This document shows positions 62,574-64,000 of a DNA stretch of 64,000 nucleotides, piece by piece (position 1 is the stretch's first letter; every line of letters starts with the position of its first letter). The stretch is from Clostridia bacterium (GTDB lineage Bacteria > Bacillota > Clostridia > Christensenellales > Aristaeellaceae), in NCBI GenBank assembly GCA_017469265.1, contig JAFUGS010000020.1, forward strand, positions 23,808 through 87,807, given 5' to 3'. The translations under genes were made by a program, and so were the position numbers. Below the pieces are notes generated by a model. It was given only the letters and a program-made list of their open reading frames with translations. It did no database searches and was not told the origin of the DNA.

Positions 62574-63248
62574 TCAGAACAGGATTTGGATAAACAGGTT
62601 CATCGCGGCGGAAATGATGACGGAGCACACACGGCTGAAGGCGTTGCTCAGCACGCCGCTGACGCAGACGATCAGGAATCCGAAATGAATCATCTGCATC
62701 ATCTGAGGGGTCAGTTCCAGCTGACCCTTGAAAAAGATCTGGTTCACCAGCCGGTATCCATCCAGCGGCGGCACCGGCAGCAGATTAAACACCGCCAGGG
62801 AAATGTTGAAACTGATCATATAGGTCAGAAATTCCCGGGCATAATCCAGCACTGCGGCATCGCCGCGGAAGGAAAGCACATACAGAAAAAGGCTCACCAG
62901 GAACAGGATCAGGTTCACGCAGATACCTGCGATGGAAACCAGAATCATGTCTCGGTTCCGATGGCGGAAATTGTTGGGGTTGATGGGCACTGGTTTGGCC
63001 CAGCCAATGCGCAGCAGCACCATGCAGATCATACCGATGGGATCCAGATGCTTCCGGGGATCCAGGGTCAGCCTGCCCATCCACTTGGCGGTGGGATCCC
63101 CGCATTTCAGCGCCACATAGCCATGTCCGATTTCATGCAGGATCAGGCTCAGCAGCAGCGCGCACACGAAAAACACCAGCTGGATCAGCGTTCCCAGCGG
63201 GTCGCTGGCAAATCCGGAAAGCCAGGTGCGAATGTTTGAAAAAAGCAA
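62574..63248 (-). CDS. M50-family membrane metalloprotease
   Basis: 224 residues. Site-2 protease type with HEIGHGYVALKCGDPTAK (HExxH) near residue 40 and NLLPVPPLDGYRL near 155, in several membrane helices. The start is TTG at 63248 with GGAGG nine bases before it. Homologues sit before scpA in many Clostridia and Bacilli. Substrate unknown. Confidence 0.9.
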   Translation of the reverse strand: MLFSNIRTWLSGFASDPLGTLIQLVFFVCALLLSLILHEIGHGYVALKCGDPTAKWMGRLTLDPRKHLDPIGMICMVLLRIGWAKPVPINPNNFRHRNRDMILVSIAGICVNLILFLVSLFLYVLSFRGDAAVLDYAREFLTYMISFNISLAVFNLLPVPPLDGYRLVNQIFFKGQLELTPQMMQMIHFGFLIVCVSGVLSNAFSRVCSVIISAAMNLFIQILF

Positions 63249-63286
63249 AAGCGTTCACCTCCGGGAAAAAGGTTGCTTCTGAGTAA

Positions 63287-64000
63287 TTATTCCTCCAGCT
63301 TGACGATGGGCGCAATGGACAGAGAGAATTCCTTCACGCCGTAAGCCGTAAACTCGATCGCGATCCGGGCGTCCGCGCCGCTTCCGGTAATGTCCCGGAC
63401 AACGCCCGCGCCAAACTTCCTGTGAAGAACCCGATCCCCTTTCTGGAACAGGCGCTGCATCGCACCGGATGCGGTCTCCCGGGCCTTGCTGGGCTGAAAG
63501 CCTTTTGTTACGCCCGGTATGCTGTCCAGGCTGGATCCGTGAAAGGTCAGCTTTGGCTTGCCAATCTGACTCACCGGCAGTGCGGGTCGGCTGCCGCCGA
63601 AGCTTCCTCGACGGTTCGGTAATGCGGGAGCGGACGCACGGCTTCCAAAGGCCTGCGTCCGGCGGTCCGGCCAGGTGCTGTCCACCAGTCGGGCCGGAAT
63701 CTCCTCCAGGAAACGGCTCGGTGCGTTGAAGTTGTCCTGGTTGTACAGGGTGCGCTTTCTGGCCCGGCTCAGATACAGGCGTTTCCGCGCCCGGGTGATG
63801 CCCACGTACATCAGCCGCCGCTCCTCCTCCAGCCGGGCGTCGTCCTCCAGGCTGCGGAAACTGGGGAAGATGTTTTCCTCCAGCCCGGCGATAAACACGT
63901 TGGGAAACTCCAACCCCTTGGCGGAATGCAGCGTCATCATCGTAACAAAGCCGCCGCTTTCCGCCGCCCGGTCCATGTCAGTCACCAGCGCCACATTCTC
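63287..64000 (-). CDS. pcrA: UvrD/PcrA helicase, C-terminal end, cut off by window
   Basis: The last 237 residues are visible and the frame is open through the right edge. MTLHSAKGLEFPNVFIAGLEE and EEERRLMYVGITRARKRLYL are helicase motifs V-VI of superfamily 1A. After a linker the protein ends with FQKGDRVLHRKFGAGVV and an all-beta segment, the Tudor-like domain of PcrA. It unwinds DNA in repair and at stalled transcription. Confidence 0.9.
   Translation of the reverse strand, partial: ENVALVTDMDRAAESGGFVTMMTLHSAKGLEFPNVFIAGLEENIFPSFRSLEDDARLEEERRLMYVGITRARKRLYLSRARKRTLYNQDNFNAPSRFLEEIPARLVDSTWPDRRTQAFGSRASAPALPNRRGSFGGSRPALPVSQIGKPKLTFHGSSLDSIPGVTKGFQPSKARETASGAMQRLFQKGDRVLHRKFGAGVVRDITGSGADARIAIEFTAYGVKEFSLSIAPIVKLEE

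Overview
The window looks like a piece of chromosome from an anaerobic, fairly GC-rich member of the Clostridia (Bacillota). This rests on gene content and order: a rimP-nusA-ylxR-ylxQ-infB-rbfA-nrnA-truB-ribF operon, dxs-tlyA-nadK-argR-recN, mutS-mutL-miaA, scpA-scpB next to an M50 protease, a split transketolase, an Rnf complex, pyruvate phosphate dikinase and a GlpA/GlpB/DUF1667 oxidoreductase trio. Genus cannot be fixed from sequence reading alone; a gut or rumen Christensenellales-like lineage is a guess. No phage, insertion sequence, CRISPR array, rRNA or tRNA was seen. Coding density is very high and no gene-free stretch exceeds about 220 bases.

Layout. 1-4.0 kb (+): 3' part of comEC, holA, and a secreted Ig-like protein. 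4.0-16.2 kb (-): a helix-turn-helix protein with a histone H1-like tail, glycogen phosphorylase, then the nusA-infB operon read from a strong promoter and structured leader at 16.0-16.2 kb. 16.3-19.1 kb (+): lgt, a serine beta-lactamase-like protein and recX, from a consensus promoter back to back with the rimP promoter. 19.1-26.8 kb (-): ppdK and an rnfCDEAB cluster that lacks rnfG. 26.8-37.8 kb (-): a long collinear run, fruK-like kinase, GNAT acetyltransferase, alpha/beta hydrolase, membrane-anchored MurF, ddl, dxs, tlyA, nadK, argR, recN. 37.9-41.5 kb (+): GlpA-like, GlpB-like, DUF1667, yajC. 41.5-50.8 kb (-): dnaX, comEA, cysS, a membrane or lipoprotein, an acidic helical protein, transketolase halves, a YnbB-type PLP enzyme, miaA. 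50.8-64 kb (-): mutL, mutS, a YlbF/YmcA-family protein with a cysteine tail, miaB, a short RNase E/G, DUF2344 and B12-binding radical SAM proteins, scpB, scpA, M50 protease, and the 3' end of pcrA.

Functionally the window is housekeeping: translation initiation and transcription elongation (nusA operon), replication and repair (holA, dnaX, mutSL, recN, recX, pcrA), DNA uptake (comEC, comEA), chromosome segregation (scpAB), envelope assembly (lgt, ddl, murF), isoprenoids (dxs), and anaerobic energy and carbon metabolism (Rnf, PPDK, glycogen phosphorylase, transketolase, Glp-like flavoproteins). Most genes overlap by 1-20 bases or are separated by a few bases, so translational coupling is the rule.

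The points most worth checking are the H1-tailed HTH protein, the Rnf cluster without RnfG, the MurF with about five added membrane helices, an RNase E/G ending before the zinc link, a 22-bp tandem repeat between the rimP and lgt promoters, an 11-codon leader frame coupled to ddl, and a YlbF-like protein with a four-cysteine tail beside miaB. I saw no clear candidate for a wholly new multi-gene system.
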